NCBI RefSeq assembly: GCF_039696035.1
Contig: NZ_CP155567.1
Location: 434,001-498,000, forward strand
Reading direction: 5' to 3'
DNA length: 64,000 nt
From: Microbulbifer sp. SAOS-129_SWC
GTDB lineage: Bacteria; Pseudomonadota; Gammaproteobacteria; Pseudomonadales; Cellvibrionaceae
A program made the translations under genes and the position numbers. Within the stretch, counting starts at the first letter, position 1. Each line of letters begins with the position of its first letter. Of the stretch, positions 26,342 through 34,962 are shown in pieces. The notes beneath the pieces are model-generated. The model saw nothing but the letters and a program-made list of their open reading frames with translations. It did no database searches and was not told the origin of the DNA.

Positions 26342-27238
26342 ATGAATCTGCCGCAAAAAGTAAAAATGGTCGAAGTGGGTCCGCGCGACGGCCTGCAGAA
26401 CGAAAAGCGCGAGATCGATGTCGCCACTCGCGTGGCGCTGATCGACCGCCTCAGTGCCGCCGGCCTGCCGGTGATCGAGGCGGGCAGTTTTGTCAGCCCC
26501 AAATGGGTGCCGCAGATGGCCGCCAGCGAAGAAGTGCTGGCCGCTATCGCGCGCAAGGCGGGCACCGTCTACAGCGCGCTGACACCGAACATGAAGGGCT
26601 ACGAGCGCGCCGTGACGGCCAAGGCCGATGAAGTGGCGGTATTCGGTGCCGCCTCGGAGGCGTTTACGCAGAAAAATATCAACTGCTCCATCGCCGAGAG
26701 CCTCGAGCGTTTCCGCCCGCTGGTCGAGCAGGCGCAGCGGGATGGCATTCCGGTGCGCGGCTATGTCTCCTGCGTGCTCGGCTGCCCCTACGAAGGCGAT
26801 ATCGACCCGCTCAAGGTGGCGGAAGTCAGCGCGGCACTGTACGAAATGGGCTGCTACGAAATTTCCCTCGGCGACACCATCGGTGTCGGCACGCCCGAGG
26901 CCGCCAAGCGCATGATCGAGGCCGTGGCGGTGCGGGTGCCGATGGAGAAACTGGCGGTGCACTTCCACGATACCTACGGCCAGGCGCTGGCCAATATCTA
27001 CGCGGCGCTGCAGATGGGCGTGACGGTGGTCGATTCCGCGGTGGCCGGTCTGGGCGGCTGTCCCTATGCCAAGGGCGCCTCGGGCAATGTGGCCAGTGAA
27101 GATGTGCTCTACCTGCTCAACGGCCTGGGCATCGAGACCGGTGTCGACCTGGAGCTGCTCGCGGAGGCCGGCAACTTTATCTCGCACAAGCTGGACCGCG
27201 ACAGCAATTCCCGCGTGGCCCGCGCGCTGGCCGGCTGA
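26342..27238 (+). CDS. liuE: Hydroxymethylglutaryl-CoA lyase
   Basis: A 298-residue TIM-barrel lyase that splits HMG-CoA to acetoacetate and acetyl-CoA, the last step of leucine catabolism. Motifs: [12 protein letters not shown] at the N-terminus, [22 protein letters not shown] (metal histidines) and the signature [14 protein letters not shown] containing the catalytic Cys. I use the ATG at 26342, which gives the usual N-terminus; an ATG at 26324 touches the upstream hairpin. Its distance from liuD suggests either read-through or its own promoter. Confidence 0.94.
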   Translation: MNLPQKVKMVEVGPRDGLQNEKREIDVATRVALIDRLSAAGLPVIEAGSFVSPKWVPQMAASEEVLAAIARKAGTVYSALTPNMKGYERAVTAKADEVAVFGAASEAFTQKNINCSIAESLERFRPLVEQAQRDGIPVRGYVSCVLGCPYEGDIDPLKVAEVSAALYEMGCYEISLGDTIGVGTPEAAKRMIEAVAVRVPMEKLAVHFHDTYGQALANIYAALQMGVTVVDSAVAGLGGCPYAKGASGNVASEDVLYLLNGLGIETGVDLELLAEAGNFISHKLDRDSNSRVARALAG

Positions 27239-27253
27239 CCCTTCCCCAGCGAT

Positions 27254-27274
27254 CCCCGGAGCCCGGCTCCGGGG
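27254..27274. terminator. Hairpin after liuE (possible terminator)
   Basis: A 9-bp GC stem (CCCCGGAGC/GCTCCGGGG, loop CCG) 16 bp after the liuE stop. No T-run follows, so intrinsic termination is uncertain. Confidence 0.4.
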
Positions 27275-27318
27275 AATCTGCTACCATCGGCGCAAATCCA
27301 CTGTGACCGGTTTCCTCC

Positions 27319-28569
27319 ATGAAGCTACTGCGCCTGTCCCTGCTCTGTCTGTTCGTGTTGCTGCTCTCCACTGCGCTGGCAATGCCGGGTATCGTCGGCC
27401 CCAAAGTCGAGGAAGTCTGGAAGCAGCAGCTGGGCCAGAATCGCGGTGTCAGCGTGGCCGAATACCGGCGCGGCTGGTTCGGTGCCCGCGCCACCACCGC
27501 GCTGCAGGCGCGCGATGGCGCAACCGAGCTGCGCAGCAAGATACAGCACGGCCCGCTGCTGTTTACCGCCGAGGGCCCGCGTCTCGGTGCGGTCTACAGC
27601 GAGACACGCCTGTCGACCGAGCGCCTGCAGCCGCAGCTGCGTGCCCAGCTGGAGCAGTTCTACGGGCGCCTGGAGCACAGCCCGCTGGTGCTGGAGTCAC
27701 TGGTGGGCTTCGACAATCGCGTGCACAACACCCTGCACCTGGAGCCGTTTACCCGCAGTGACGCCGGCGGCAAACTGAAATTCGACGGCGGCACCCTGCA
27801 GTTCGAAACCGATTACCGCGGCGCGGCGCTCGACGGCACCCTGCAGCTGGGCGCGTCGCGCCTGTTGCAGGGCGGCATCGAGAAGTTCCGCTCGGCGCAG
27901 GCCAGCGGCAAATTTCACTACGTGGTGGCGGCGCGGCGCGGAGAGGCCAGCATTCAACTGCCGCAGCTGCACTCCGATTCCGACTCCGGGCCGCTGGAAC
28001 TGCACAACGCGGATCTGCAGCTGAACATCCAGCTACTGAACAGCGGTCTGCTGAAGCTGGTCGGCGACCTGAACCTGCCGCAGGTGCAGTCCGCCACCCC
28101 GGTCACCTCGCTCAAGCAGCACCTGACGCTGCCGCAGATCTCTGTCGCGGACCTCGGTCACTACCTCGGCGCGCTGCTGGCGCCGCCGGCCGACGGCAAC
28201 TGGCAGCGGGTCATGCGCCGGCCGCTGCAGCTGCAGCAGCAGCTGGCGATACAATCTGCCAATGGCCCCATGCTGGTCGACGCCGACCTGGACTGGCGCG
28301 GACTCAGCACCGCGGCGCGGCCGGTGAATATGGCCCCGGATCAGTGGCTGGTGCCGCTTACCGGCGACGTCACTTTCGCCGCTGCCGAGCAGGCGCTGAT
28401 GCAGTCGCCGCTGGTGGGGCAGGCGATGACCCTGCGCAAGTACGGGCTGTTGCTGGAAGACGGGGACGAGTTGCAGATGCACCTGCAGGTCAAGCGCGGC
28501 CAATTGCAGGTCAACGGCCAGCCGCTACCGGCGGATCTGTTTATGATGGCATTGATGGGACAGTTCTGA
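27319..28569 (+). CDS. DUF945 (YdgA-like) exported/membrane protein
   Basis: A 416-residue protein with an N-terminal hydrophobic signal or anchor (MKLLRLSLLCLFVLLLSTALA) and a beta-rich body resembling the DUF945/YdgA family, which has repeated strand patterns (YSETRLSTERL, SPLVLESLVGFDNRVHNTLH). The family's function is unknown; YdgA is an inner-membrane-associated periplasmic protein in E. coli. It follows the liuE hairpin and has no clear operon partner. Confidence 0.7.
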   Translation: MKLLRLSLLCLFVLLLSTALAMPGIVGPKVEEVWKQQLGQNRGVSVAEYRRGWFGARATTALQARDGATELRSKIQHGPLLFTAEGPRLGAVYSETRLSTERLQPQLRAQLEQFYGRLEHSPLVLESLVGFDNRVHNTLHLEPFTRSDAGGKLKFDGGTLQFETDYRGAALDGTLQLGASRLLQGGIEKFRSAQASGKFHYVVAARRGEASIQLPQLHSDSDSGPLELHNADLQLNIQLLNSGLLKLVGDLNLPQVQSATPVTSLKQHLTLPQISVADLGHYLGALLAPPADGNWQRVMRRPLQLQQQLAIQSANGPMLVDADLDWRGLSTAARPVNMAPDQWLVPLTGDVTFAAAEQALMQSPLVGQAMTLRKYGLLLEDGDELQMHLQVKRGQLQVNGQPLPADLFMMALMGQF

Positions 28570-28647
28570 GTGGGGCGGAGTGGCGGCTGCAGGGGGCGGC
28601 ACCCGCAACCTTCGCCGCCGGGGGCCGCTGATGCTGGCCGCTAGGAT

Positions 28648-28998
28648 TCAGGAATAGGCCGCGCGATTGTCCGCCAGCGTCAGCCAGCCGCGAATCACGC
28701 GGTACACGGCCCACACCCAGGCGATGCCGACAATCAACACGCCCAGTCCCAACAGCCACCAGGTCAGGGTGCCGACCACCGTCCACAGCAGCCAGTACCA
28801 GAAAGTGCGGATCTGCCAGCGGAAGTGAGATTCGGCCAGGGTGCCGCGTACGTCGCCGCGCTTGACGTAGTTGATGATCACCCCGACAAAGAACGGCACC
28901 GCGGTGAACAGGCTGATGGCCTGGATCAAGTACACCAGTGTGGCCAGGTCGCGGCCGCTCTGTTCGCGCCCCTCCTGGGTGGGAAACTGCTCAGACAT
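28648..28998 (-). CDS. Small inner-membrane protein (DUF4870-like)
   Basis: A 116-residue protein with three predicted membrane segments (about 22-44, 66-84, 87-105) and short loops. The pattern, with a YVKRGDVRGTLAESHFRWQIRTFW loop between helices 1 and 2, is like DUF4870 membrane proteins. Function unknown. Start ATG with AGGA close upstream. Confidence 0.7.
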   Translation of the reverse strand: MSEQFPTQEGREQSGRDLATLVYLIQAISLFTAVPFFVGVIINYVKRGDVRGTLAESHFRWQIRTFWYWLLWTVVGTLTWWLLGLGVLIVGIAWVWAVYRVIRGWLTLADNRAAYS

Positions 28999-29174
28999 AG
29001 TCCTGTTCTCTCGAATTCTGTTGTCACTATCGTCCGGTAATCATCATTGCCGGGTTCATCCTATCTTACGCGCAATTGCTCCGGCAGCGCAGTGCCGCGC
29101 ATCACTGCCCGCCGCAACCGGCGTATGGGAGCAAGCCTGTTTTCGAACCGGGGCAGGCCGGTTTCCGTCTCGGG

Positions 29175-30533
29175 TCAGGCCTGTGCGGGGCGCATATTCT
29201 GCGCGCGCCAGCTCTTCAGCTGTTCGATGGACTCACGCATCAGGTTCAGAATCTCCGTGCGCTGGTGGCGGCAGTACTCGCGCTCGCCCTCGATGGCGAG
29301 GCGCGCACTGAGTGCGCGCAGGCGTGCGGCGGCGGCCTCGAGGCCGATCTCTGCGGCGCTGGCGGCGAGGGCCGGCGCCATGCGGATGGCATCCGGCCAG
29401 TGGCGGCCGGTGAGGGCGCTGGTCAACGCGGTGGCCTTGCGTGGCAGCGTGGCAGTACGGTTGCTGAGCAGTTCGGCAAAAGCGCGCGGTCCCAGGGTGT
29501 CGTACTGCCGCCCCAGCGTGGCGCTATTGAGCAGTCGTGTAGGCCGCGGGGTTTGATCCTGCGGCCCCGTGGCGGCGGTGCTGCGGGTGCGGCGCTTGGC
29601 CCAGTTGAGCAGCTGCTCGAGCTGGAACTCGGCCACCGGGCGCGCCAGCACGCCGGTAAAGCCGCGTGCGCGGTAATGCTCCTGGTCGCCGCGGCGCAGG
29701 CCGGCGATCAGGGCGAAGATCGGCACTGCGCCACCGCTATCGCGGCGGATTTTCTGTGTCGCCTCCACGCCGTCGATCAACGGCAGGTGGGTGTCGATCA
29801 AGATCAGGTCGAACTGCTTCTGCAGTGCGGCGTCGGCGCCATCGATGCCGTTGCTCTCCCGCTGCACCCGGTGGCCGCGGATTTCCAGCGCGGTATACAG
29901 CGAGTCGTGTTCGCCGCTTTCGATCAGCAGTATCGACAGCGCTGCCGACGGCGGGGCCGGCGCCCGCGGTTCGGTCAGTTCCACGGTTTCCAGTTCGCCC
30001 AGATTGTGAATCTGCTCCAGCACCTGCAGCGCTGCCCGCAGCTGGCGCCGCGCGATCGCCGCCAGTTCGCCAGTCTCGGCGCCGGTGCTGCGCTCAAGCA
30101 GGTTGAGGGTGGACTGCAGGCCATCCAGTGGCTGGCGCAGGCGGTGTCCGGCCACGGCCAGTGTGTCGCTTTTTTCCTGCTGCTGGTGGGCAATGGCCTG
30201 GCGCGCCTCGGTCAGCAAGCGCTGTTGCGCCGCCAGTTCATTGCCGGTGGTCTGCTGTTGCCGGAACAGCTTGTGATTTTCCGCCCGCAGTGCGGCGGTG
30301 CGCTCCTTACCGAGTGCGCGCTCGCGGCGCAGGCGCACCCCGAATACAGCGGCCGCGCCCGCCGCGATCAACAGCGCGACGCCGAGCGCAACCACCCAAT
30401 AGAGCGGCAGCAGGGTTGCAGTCAGGGAGAGCGGTGCCGACGCGGCGAGGGCGCCGGCCGGGGTCAGAGAGAAAATAACGATAGGCAGTGTGCGCGGGCC
30501 CGAGAGCCGCGGCGGCCAAATGGTTTTGTTCAT
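29175..30533 (-). CDS. Membrane histidine-kinase-like protein lacking an ATPase domain
   Basis: A 452-residue protein: N-terminal membrane segments (about 18-65), a coiled coil (about 70-120), a DHp-like helix pair containing HRLRQPLDGLQSTLNLLE (about 125-150), then directly a receiver-like domain (about 195-310) and a C-terminal helical bundle like an Hpt domain (about 345-430). The catalytic ATPase domain between DHp and REC is absent. The receiver keeps a phosphoacceptor-like Asp (LILIDTHLP) but has Arg for the conserved Lys (ARPV), and the Hpt-like helix has no clear phospho-His. It may be a phosphatase, scaffold or relic. The ATG at 30533 has AAGG nearly adjacent, so the start is uncertain. 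Confidence 0.65.
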   Translation of the reverse strand: MNKTIWPPRLSGPRTLPIVIFSLTPAGALAASAPLSLTATLLPLYWVVALGVALLIAAGAAAVFGVRLRRERALGKERTAALRAENHKLFRQQQTTGNELAAQQRLLTEARQAIAHQQQEKSDTLAVAGHRLRQPLDGLQSTLNLLERSTGAETGELAAIARRQLRAALQVLEQIHNLGELETVELTEPRAPAPPSAALSILLIESGEHDSLYTALEIRGHRVQRESNGIDGADAALQKQFDLILIDTHLPLIDGVEATQKIRRDSGGAVPIFALIAGLRRGDQEHYRARGFTGVLARPVAEFQLEQLLNWAKRRTRSTAATGPQDQTPRPTRLLNSATLGRQYDTLGPRAFAELLSNRTATLPRKATALTSALTGRHWPDAIRMAPALAASAAEIGLEAAAARLRALSARLAIEGEREYCRHQRTEILNLMRESIEQLKSWRAQNMRPAQA

Positions 30534-30915
30534 CCTTGATACCACTTGTATTTGCGCGGGCGGAATCCGGTTGCCCGCGGGTGGCAACGCGACGCGCGCA
30601 ATTGCCGGTAAAGAAATACTCGATCTCAGGGCCGTTTGATACTGCAAACCCGCGCGCTATACAAGGGGTAGGTGACCCGATTGGGCTGGAATGTCAGGTA
30701 CGTTGGTGTTAACTGCGGGCTCGAGTGGCCGGGGGCGGTGGGCGCGAAGCCAGCTGCCGGTGTATCCCGGCGACAAACGGTGGATAAGGCCGCCGCGTTC
30801 GAGCAGTGCTCACCGCAGAATGCGTCGAAGCGGATGCTGAGGGAGAGATGGGGAATCCCCCCGCGGTGCGTCGGCCCGCGAGGGAGCAGTGCGGAGGCCG
30901 GCGGGTACCGGTGCC
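30534..30915. other. Intergenic region between kinase-like gene and alaE
   Basis: About 380 bp in which I see no credible gene. Near the kinase-like gene there is a minus-strand promoter-like pair (TTGTAT, 30664-30659; TATCAA, 30641-30636; 17-bp spacer), which would start transcription about 100 nt before the ATG at 30533. The rest is featureless GC-rich sequence. Confidence 0.4.
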
Positions 30916-31416
30916 TCAGGCGGTGGAACAGGGTTCGGCCAGCGGGCGCCGGTTGAGCCACAGTTGCCGCAGCCAGTCGAGATAGATGCCGTAGGGGCGG
31001 CCCATGGCGCCGGCGATCAGCATAAAGCTGATACTGGCGGTGGCGATTGCCGTCCAGCTGGCGCCGCCCAGCAACATATTTCCCAGGTACAGCGGGTACT
31101 GGAAGCTCAGAAACACAAAGGTGTCCAGCAGGTAGGCCTGCAGCGGACCGCTGGCGCCGAAGCGCTGCGCCACCCAGTTGCGGTAGAGGCTGAACGGGCG
31201 TGCGATCAGGGTGTTGAAGACCACCGCCAGCAGTCGCACCTGCAGGTGCTCGCGCCAGCTCATGCCGGCCAGACCCACCTCAATGGGGATGGCCACGGCC
31301 CAGGAAAAGCTGTTCATGGCAAAGATATCCAGCAGCACCTGGCGGCGTCGCGACAGCGACGGGACGGCGGGGGGCGGTGCGGCACTGGTATCCGGAATCA
31401 GGTTTTCAATCGACAT
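30916..31416 (-). CDS. alaE: L-alanine exporter AlaE family protein
   Basis: A 166-residue inner-membrane protein with four hydrophobic segments, matching AlaE in its conserved pattern: DIFAMNSFSWAVAIPIEVGLAGMSW, RLLAVVFNTLIARPFSLYRNW, DTFVFLSFQYPLYLGNMLL and a final segment with MGRPYGIYLDWLRQLW. AlaE exports excess L-alanine. It has about 20 extra N-terminal residues (Ser/Pro/Ala-rich) compared with E. coli AlaE (149 residues). The ATG at 31416 has a weak ribosome site. Monocistronic. Confidence 0.85.
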   Translation of the reverse strand: MSIENLIPDTSAAPPPAVPSLSRRRQVLLDIFAMNSFSWAVAIPIEVGLAGMSWREHLQVRLLAVVFNTLIARPFSLYRNWVAQRFGASGPLQAYLLDTFVFLSFQYPLYLGNMLLGGASWTAIATASISFMLIAGAMGRPYGIYLDWLRQLWLNRRPLAEPCSTA

Positions 31417-31682
31417 GTCGGCTCTGGGTGACGGTGATGTAAGACAACAGCGGGCCGCCGGCAGTAGTTGGCGACTCGAGAGGGTGGCGATTATATCTAC
31501 AATTCGCGTCAAATCTAGTCTCTCATATTAATTTCTCGCTTTTATAGATATAGGCATCCTATTATTTCACTATTAAGACAGCTGAGCATTTCGATTAGAT
31601 GCCTGGCGGGGGGATGGGCGCCGCGCACCACTGGGGTTAACATGCACTCAATATGAAACTTTTTGCATAATTCGGAGGCTGA

Positions 31683-32222
31683 ATGTCCCTGCGCTACGCC
31701 GTTCTGACCCTGCTGGATATCGAGCCCGGTAGCGGCTACGACCTCAAGCGGCGCTTCGAGCGCAGCGTGTCGCACTTCTGGGGCGCCAGTCACCAGCAGA
31801 TGTACCGTGAGCTGCACCGGCTGCACGCGGAGGGCCTGCTGGACTGCGCCGAGCAGGCCCAGGAGGGGCGACCGGACAAGAAGGTGTATTCACTCACCGA
31901 GCACGGCCGCGCGGAATTGCGCCAGTGGGTACTGCAGCCGGCGCAGCCGCAGAAGATGCGTGACCCCTTCCTGATCCAGCTGTTCGCCGGCCACCACCTG
32001 GACAACGCGCAGGCGCGGCAAGCGCTCGAGCGGCAGCTGGAGCACCACCGCGCGCTGCTGCGCGACTATCGCGAACAGAACGAGCGTGTACGCGGCAGCG
32101 ACCCGGCGCTGCAGCAGCGTTACTGGCTGGCCCATCAGACGCTGCTGCTGGGCATGGATCTCGAACAGACCTGGATCGACTGGGCGGAAAAGCTGCTGCG
32201 GGAACTGGATCGGCGCCAGTAG
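31683..32222 (+). CDS. PadR-family transcriptional regulator
   Basis: A 179-residue PadR/AphA-type repressor: an N-terminal winged helix (LRYAVLTLLDIEPGSGYDLKRRFERSVSHFWGASHQQMYREL, about 3-45), wing GRPDKKVYSLTEHG, and a C-terminal helical dimerisation domain with the heptad-like ERQLEHHRALLRDYREQNERV. GGAGG lies 5 nt before the ATG and a CATAAT hexamer at 31666-31671 may be its -10. Ligand and targets unknown; the DUF1203 gene follows by 91 bp. Confidence 0.88.
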   Translation: MSLRYAVLTLLDIEPGSGYDLKRRFERSVSHFWGASHQQMYRELHRLHAEGLLDCAEQAQEGRPDKKVYSLTEHGRAELRQWVLQPAQPQKMRDPFLIQLFAGHHLDNAQARQALERQLEHHRALLRDYREQNERVRGSDPALQQRYWLAHQTLLLGMDLEQTWIDWAEKLLRELDRRQ

Positions 32223-32313
32223 CGGGCGCTCCGAACGCCGCTTCCGAATCTGGCGCGCCAGCGCGGCCGCCTGCCTCTATGTTGCGATCTACCAACACGA
32301 CGGGAGACGCAAT

Positions 32314-32802
32314 ATGACCTTTTCTGTGACACCGATCGCTGCCGGTTTTCTGCAGCGGGTACGAACGACCGGTAGGGACGACCTGAACCAGCCGGTGCGC
32401 CAACTGCGCGCCAGCGGCGGCGAGCCGTGCCGCGATACACTGCGGCGGGCGCGGCCCGGAGAGCGCCTGTTGCTCGCCAGCTACTGCCCGTTCCAGCACG
32501 CTGGCCCCTACCGGGAATACGGGGCGGTGTATGTGCTGGCCGAGCCGTCAGCGCTGCACGGCGCGCCGCCCGGGCTGGACGTACAGGGCGGCCCCGATGA
32601 CTACTGGAAGCGCGACGCGCCACTGGCGCTGCGGGCCTACAGCGCCGCGGAGGATATTGTCGCCGCACAACTGCTGCGCCCGGCGAGCCTCGCCGCAGCG
32701 GCGGCCGATTACTTCGCCCGCGACGATATCGATTTCGCGCTGGTGCGCTTTGCCGCCTACGGTTGCTACGCGCTGAGGCTCGACCGCACAACGGAGCAAT
32801 AA
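32314..32802 (+). CDS. DUF1203 family protein
   Basis: A 162-residue protein matching DUF1203 (short proteins with a central SYCPFQHAGPYREYGAVYVL-type motif, here about 50-72). No signal peptide. GGGAGA precedes the ATG. Function unknown. It is the second gene of a likely two-gene unit with the PadR regulator and is closed by a clear terminator. Confidence 0.8.
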   Translation: MTFSVTPIAAGFLQRVRTTGRDDLNQPVRQLRASGGEPCRDTLRRARPGERLLLASYCPFQHAGPYREYGAVYVLAEPSALHGAPPGLDVQGGPDDYWKRDAPLALRAYSAAEDIVAAQLLRPASLAAAAADYFARDDIDFALVRFAAYGCYALRLDRTTEQ

Positions 32803-32831
32803 AAAAAGCCGGGACTTGTCCCGGCTTTTTT
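32801..32831. terminator. Bidirectional terminator between DUF1203 gene and fabH-like gene
   Basis: An 8-bp GC stem (GCCGGGAC/GTCCCGGC, loop TT) flanked by seven A on the left and six T on the right, serving both convergent genes. Confidence 0.9.
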
Positions 32832-32846
32832 CATCTATAAAACCGC

Positions 32847-33992
32847 TCAGAGCGCGATCTTCTCCAGCACCAGGCTGCCAATCGAATAGCCCGCCCCGAA
32901 CGAGCAGATCACGCCGCGGTCGCCGGGTTGCAGGTCGTCGCTGTGCAGGTTGAACGCGATCACAGAGCCGGCGCAGGCGGTGTTGGCGTAGCGGTCGAGC
33001 ACGATCGGCGCGCGCTCGAGGCTGTTGTCATCGCCCATCAGCTTCTTGGCGATCAGGTTGTTCATATTGATGTTGGCCTGGTGCAGCCAGTAGCGGTCAA
33101 CGGCAGCGGGCTCGCTGCCGGTTTCGCGCACATGCTCCTCGATATGCGCGGCGGCCATCGGGCACACCTCCTTGAATACCTTGCGACCGTTCTGGCGGAA
33201 CAGCTTGCCGGCGCCGAACGGGTCCACGTCGGCGGCGCGCGCGGTGTAGCCGAAGTTGGAGCGGATGTTGCTGGAGAACACCGTCTTGGCCTTGGTGCCG
33301 AGCACCTCCCAGGCGCTGTCGGCGGCACAGGTCTCGCGGCGCTCCACCACGCTGGCCACGGCCACGTCGCCGAAAATGAAGTGGCTGTCGCGGTCGGTAT
33401 AGTCGACCTGCGGTGAGGCCAGCTCCGGGTTGATTACCAGTACCGCCCGCGCGGAGCCCGCCGCGACCGCGTCCACGGCGCGCTGCAGCGAGAAGGTGGC
33501 AGACGAGCAGGCCACTTCCATATCGAAAGCGAAGCCGTCGATCCCCAGGGCACTCTGGATCTCGATGGCGATGGCGGGATAGGCGCGCTGCAGGTAGGAG
33601 GCGCCGACGATCACCATATCGATGTCTTCGGGCTTCTTGTTGGCCTTCTCCAGCGCCAGCTCGGCCGCCCTGAGGCCCATCTCGGCCTGCAGCCACAGTT
33701 CATCGTCGCTGCGCTCGGGGATCGACGGGCGCATCCGCGCCGGATCCAGGATGCCCTCGCGGGTGACCACATAGCGGCTCTTGATACCGGAGGCCTTCTC
33801 GATGAATTCGGCCGAGGACATCGGTTTGGCAGCCAGCTCCCCGGCCTCGATTTCGGCCGCGTGCGCGCGGTTATAGTTTTCCGCCCAGGCGTTGTAGGCC
33901 TCCACCAGCTCCTCATTACTGATCGCGTGGGGCGGCGTCCACAGCCCGGTGCCGCTGATTACGATGCCGCGCGGCAGCTTGTATTCACTCAT
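32847..33992 (-). CDS. Beta-ketoacyl-ACP synthase III family protein (FabH-like)
   Basis: A 381-residue thiolase-fold condensing enzyme. The FabH triad is present: Cys162 (EVACSSATFS), His304 (YWLHQANINMN) and Asn337 (YANTACAGS). It is about 60 residues longer than housekeeping FabH, with an insertion near residues 35-65, and resembles the second FabH-like enzyme of Pseudomonas (PA3286 type) thought to feed medium-chain acyl-CoA from beta-oxidation into fatty-acid synthesis. Exact substrate uncertain. Monocistronic; convergent with the DUF1203 gene. Confidence 0.85.
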   Translation of the reverse strand: MSEYKLPRGIVISGTGLWTPPHAISNEELVEAYNAWAENYNRAHAAEIEAGELAAKPMSSAEFIEKASGIKSRYVVTREGILDPARMRPSIPERSDDELWLQAEMGLRAAELALEKANKKPEDIDMVIVGASYLQRAYPAIAIEIQSALGIDGFAFDMEVACSSATFSLQRAVDAVAAGSARAVLVINPELASPQVDYTDRDSHFIFGDVAVASVVERRETCAADSAWEVLGTKAKTVFSSNIRSNFGYTARAADVDPFGAGKLFRQNGRKVFKEVCPMAAAHIEEHVRETGSEPAAVDRYWLHQANINMNNLIAKKLMGDDNSLERAPIVLDRYANTACAGSVIAFNLHSDDLQPGDRGVICSFGAGYSIGSLVLEKIAL

Positions 33993-34169
33993 CGCTGAAT
34001 CCTTGGCTCGCGCGTGTTAGCTGTTGCCTGTCAGGGGGCGGGCGCGCGAGCGACTGTTTTCTCATTAAACGTTAGCAGCGCCGGGCGCCGTTGATACGGG
34101 CGTCCAGCGAGCGGGCGCGCATTGTGCCGGGGTTGCCCGATTCGGTCTATATGTGCGCGGGACAGCCCG

Positions 34170-34862
34170 TCAGGGTGTTCTGGCCAGGGCGTAGGCACTG
34201 ATGCGCGCGGCGCCGGCGGCCAGCAGCGCGCGGGAGGCTGCCTCCAGGGTGGCGCCGGTGGTGATGACGTCGTCCACCAGACCGATATGCATGCCGGCGA
34301 CAGGACCGCGCACGGTAAAGCTGTGCTCGAGATTGCGCAGCCGCTGGGCGCGGTTCAGCTGCTGCTGGCGGTGGCCGGCGCTGGTCTTGCGCAGCAGCCG
34401 CGGCGCCAGCGGGATGTGCCACTGACGGCTCAACTCCGCGGCGATCACCTGCGCCTGGTTGAAGCCGCGCTGCCAGTAGCGCCGCCAGTGCAGCGGCAGT
34501 GGCAGCAGCAGGTCGGGTGCGTCGTCCGGCGGCAGCAGCCGGGGCGCGGCCAGCCGCGCCAGGCTGAATCCGGCGGCCAGGTCGCCGCGATACTTGAAGC
34601 GCTGGATCAGCTGGCCCACCGGGAAGGCGTAATGCCAGGCGGCACGCGCGCTGGCGAAGGCCGGCGGGTGCTGCAGGCAGCCGGGGCAGGTGTGCGCGGC
34701 CGGTGGCAGCGGCAGGGCACAGCGCTGGCAGGCGTCGCCGAGTTGCGGCAATTCCCGCTGGCACGGTTGGCACAGGCCGCTGTCGTGGCCGCAGGTGTCG
34801 CCGCACAGCAGGCAGCGGGCGATCCGCTGCGACAGGTAGCGGCCAATAGACTTGTAAACCAT
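34170..34862 (-). CDS. comF: ComF family protein (phosphoribosyltransferase-like)
   Basis: A 230-residue ComF/GntX-type protein linked to DNA uptake and use. The N-terminus has a double zinc-ribbon (CLLCGDTCGHDSGLCQPC, then CQRCALPLPPAAHTCPGC), followed by a phosphoribosyltransferase-like domain with the PRPP motif VDDVITTGAT near residue 195. AGGGA precedes the ATG. The ATG and codons 2-4 overlap one half of the BirA box that controls the divergent bioB. The same head-to-head comF/bioB pair is found in pseudomonads. Confidence 0.92.
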   Translation of the reverse strand: MVYKSIGRYLSQRIARCLLCGDTCGHDSGLCQPCQRELPQLGDACQRCALPLPPAAHTCPGCLQHPPAFASARAAWHYAFPVGQLIQRFKYRGDLAAGFSLARLAAPRLLPPDDAPDLLLPLPLHWRRYWQRGFNQAQVIAAELSRQWHIPLAPRLLRKTSAGHRQQQLNRAQRLRNLEHSFTVRGPVAGMHIGLVDDVITTGATLEAASRALLAAGAARISAYALARTP

Positions 34863-34884
34863 TCCCTGGTAATCCGGTTGACAG
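34852..34884. promoter_or_regulatory. BirA box (biotin operator)
   Basis: TTGTAAACC (34852-34860) and GGTTGACAG (34876-34884) are separated by 15 bp, matching the TTGTAAACC-N14-16-GGTTTACAA operator of the biotin repressor BirA with two mismatches in the right half. The right half covers the bioB -35 box; the left half covers the comF start codon and codons 2-4. Confidence 0.85.
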
Positions 34885-34905
34885 TGATTCGGGCGCGGCT
34901 AAACT
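34878..34905 (+). promoter_or_regulatory. bioB promoter
   Basis: Perfect -35 TTGACA (34878-34883), 16-bp spacer and -10 TAAACT (34900-34905). BirA bound to its box would block the -35 region. Confidence 0.7.
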
Positions 34906-34962
34906 GGCAGACTTCCGGGTCTGCCGCACCCGCCCGCAACAGAAAAAGAGAGAGTAAGCCCA

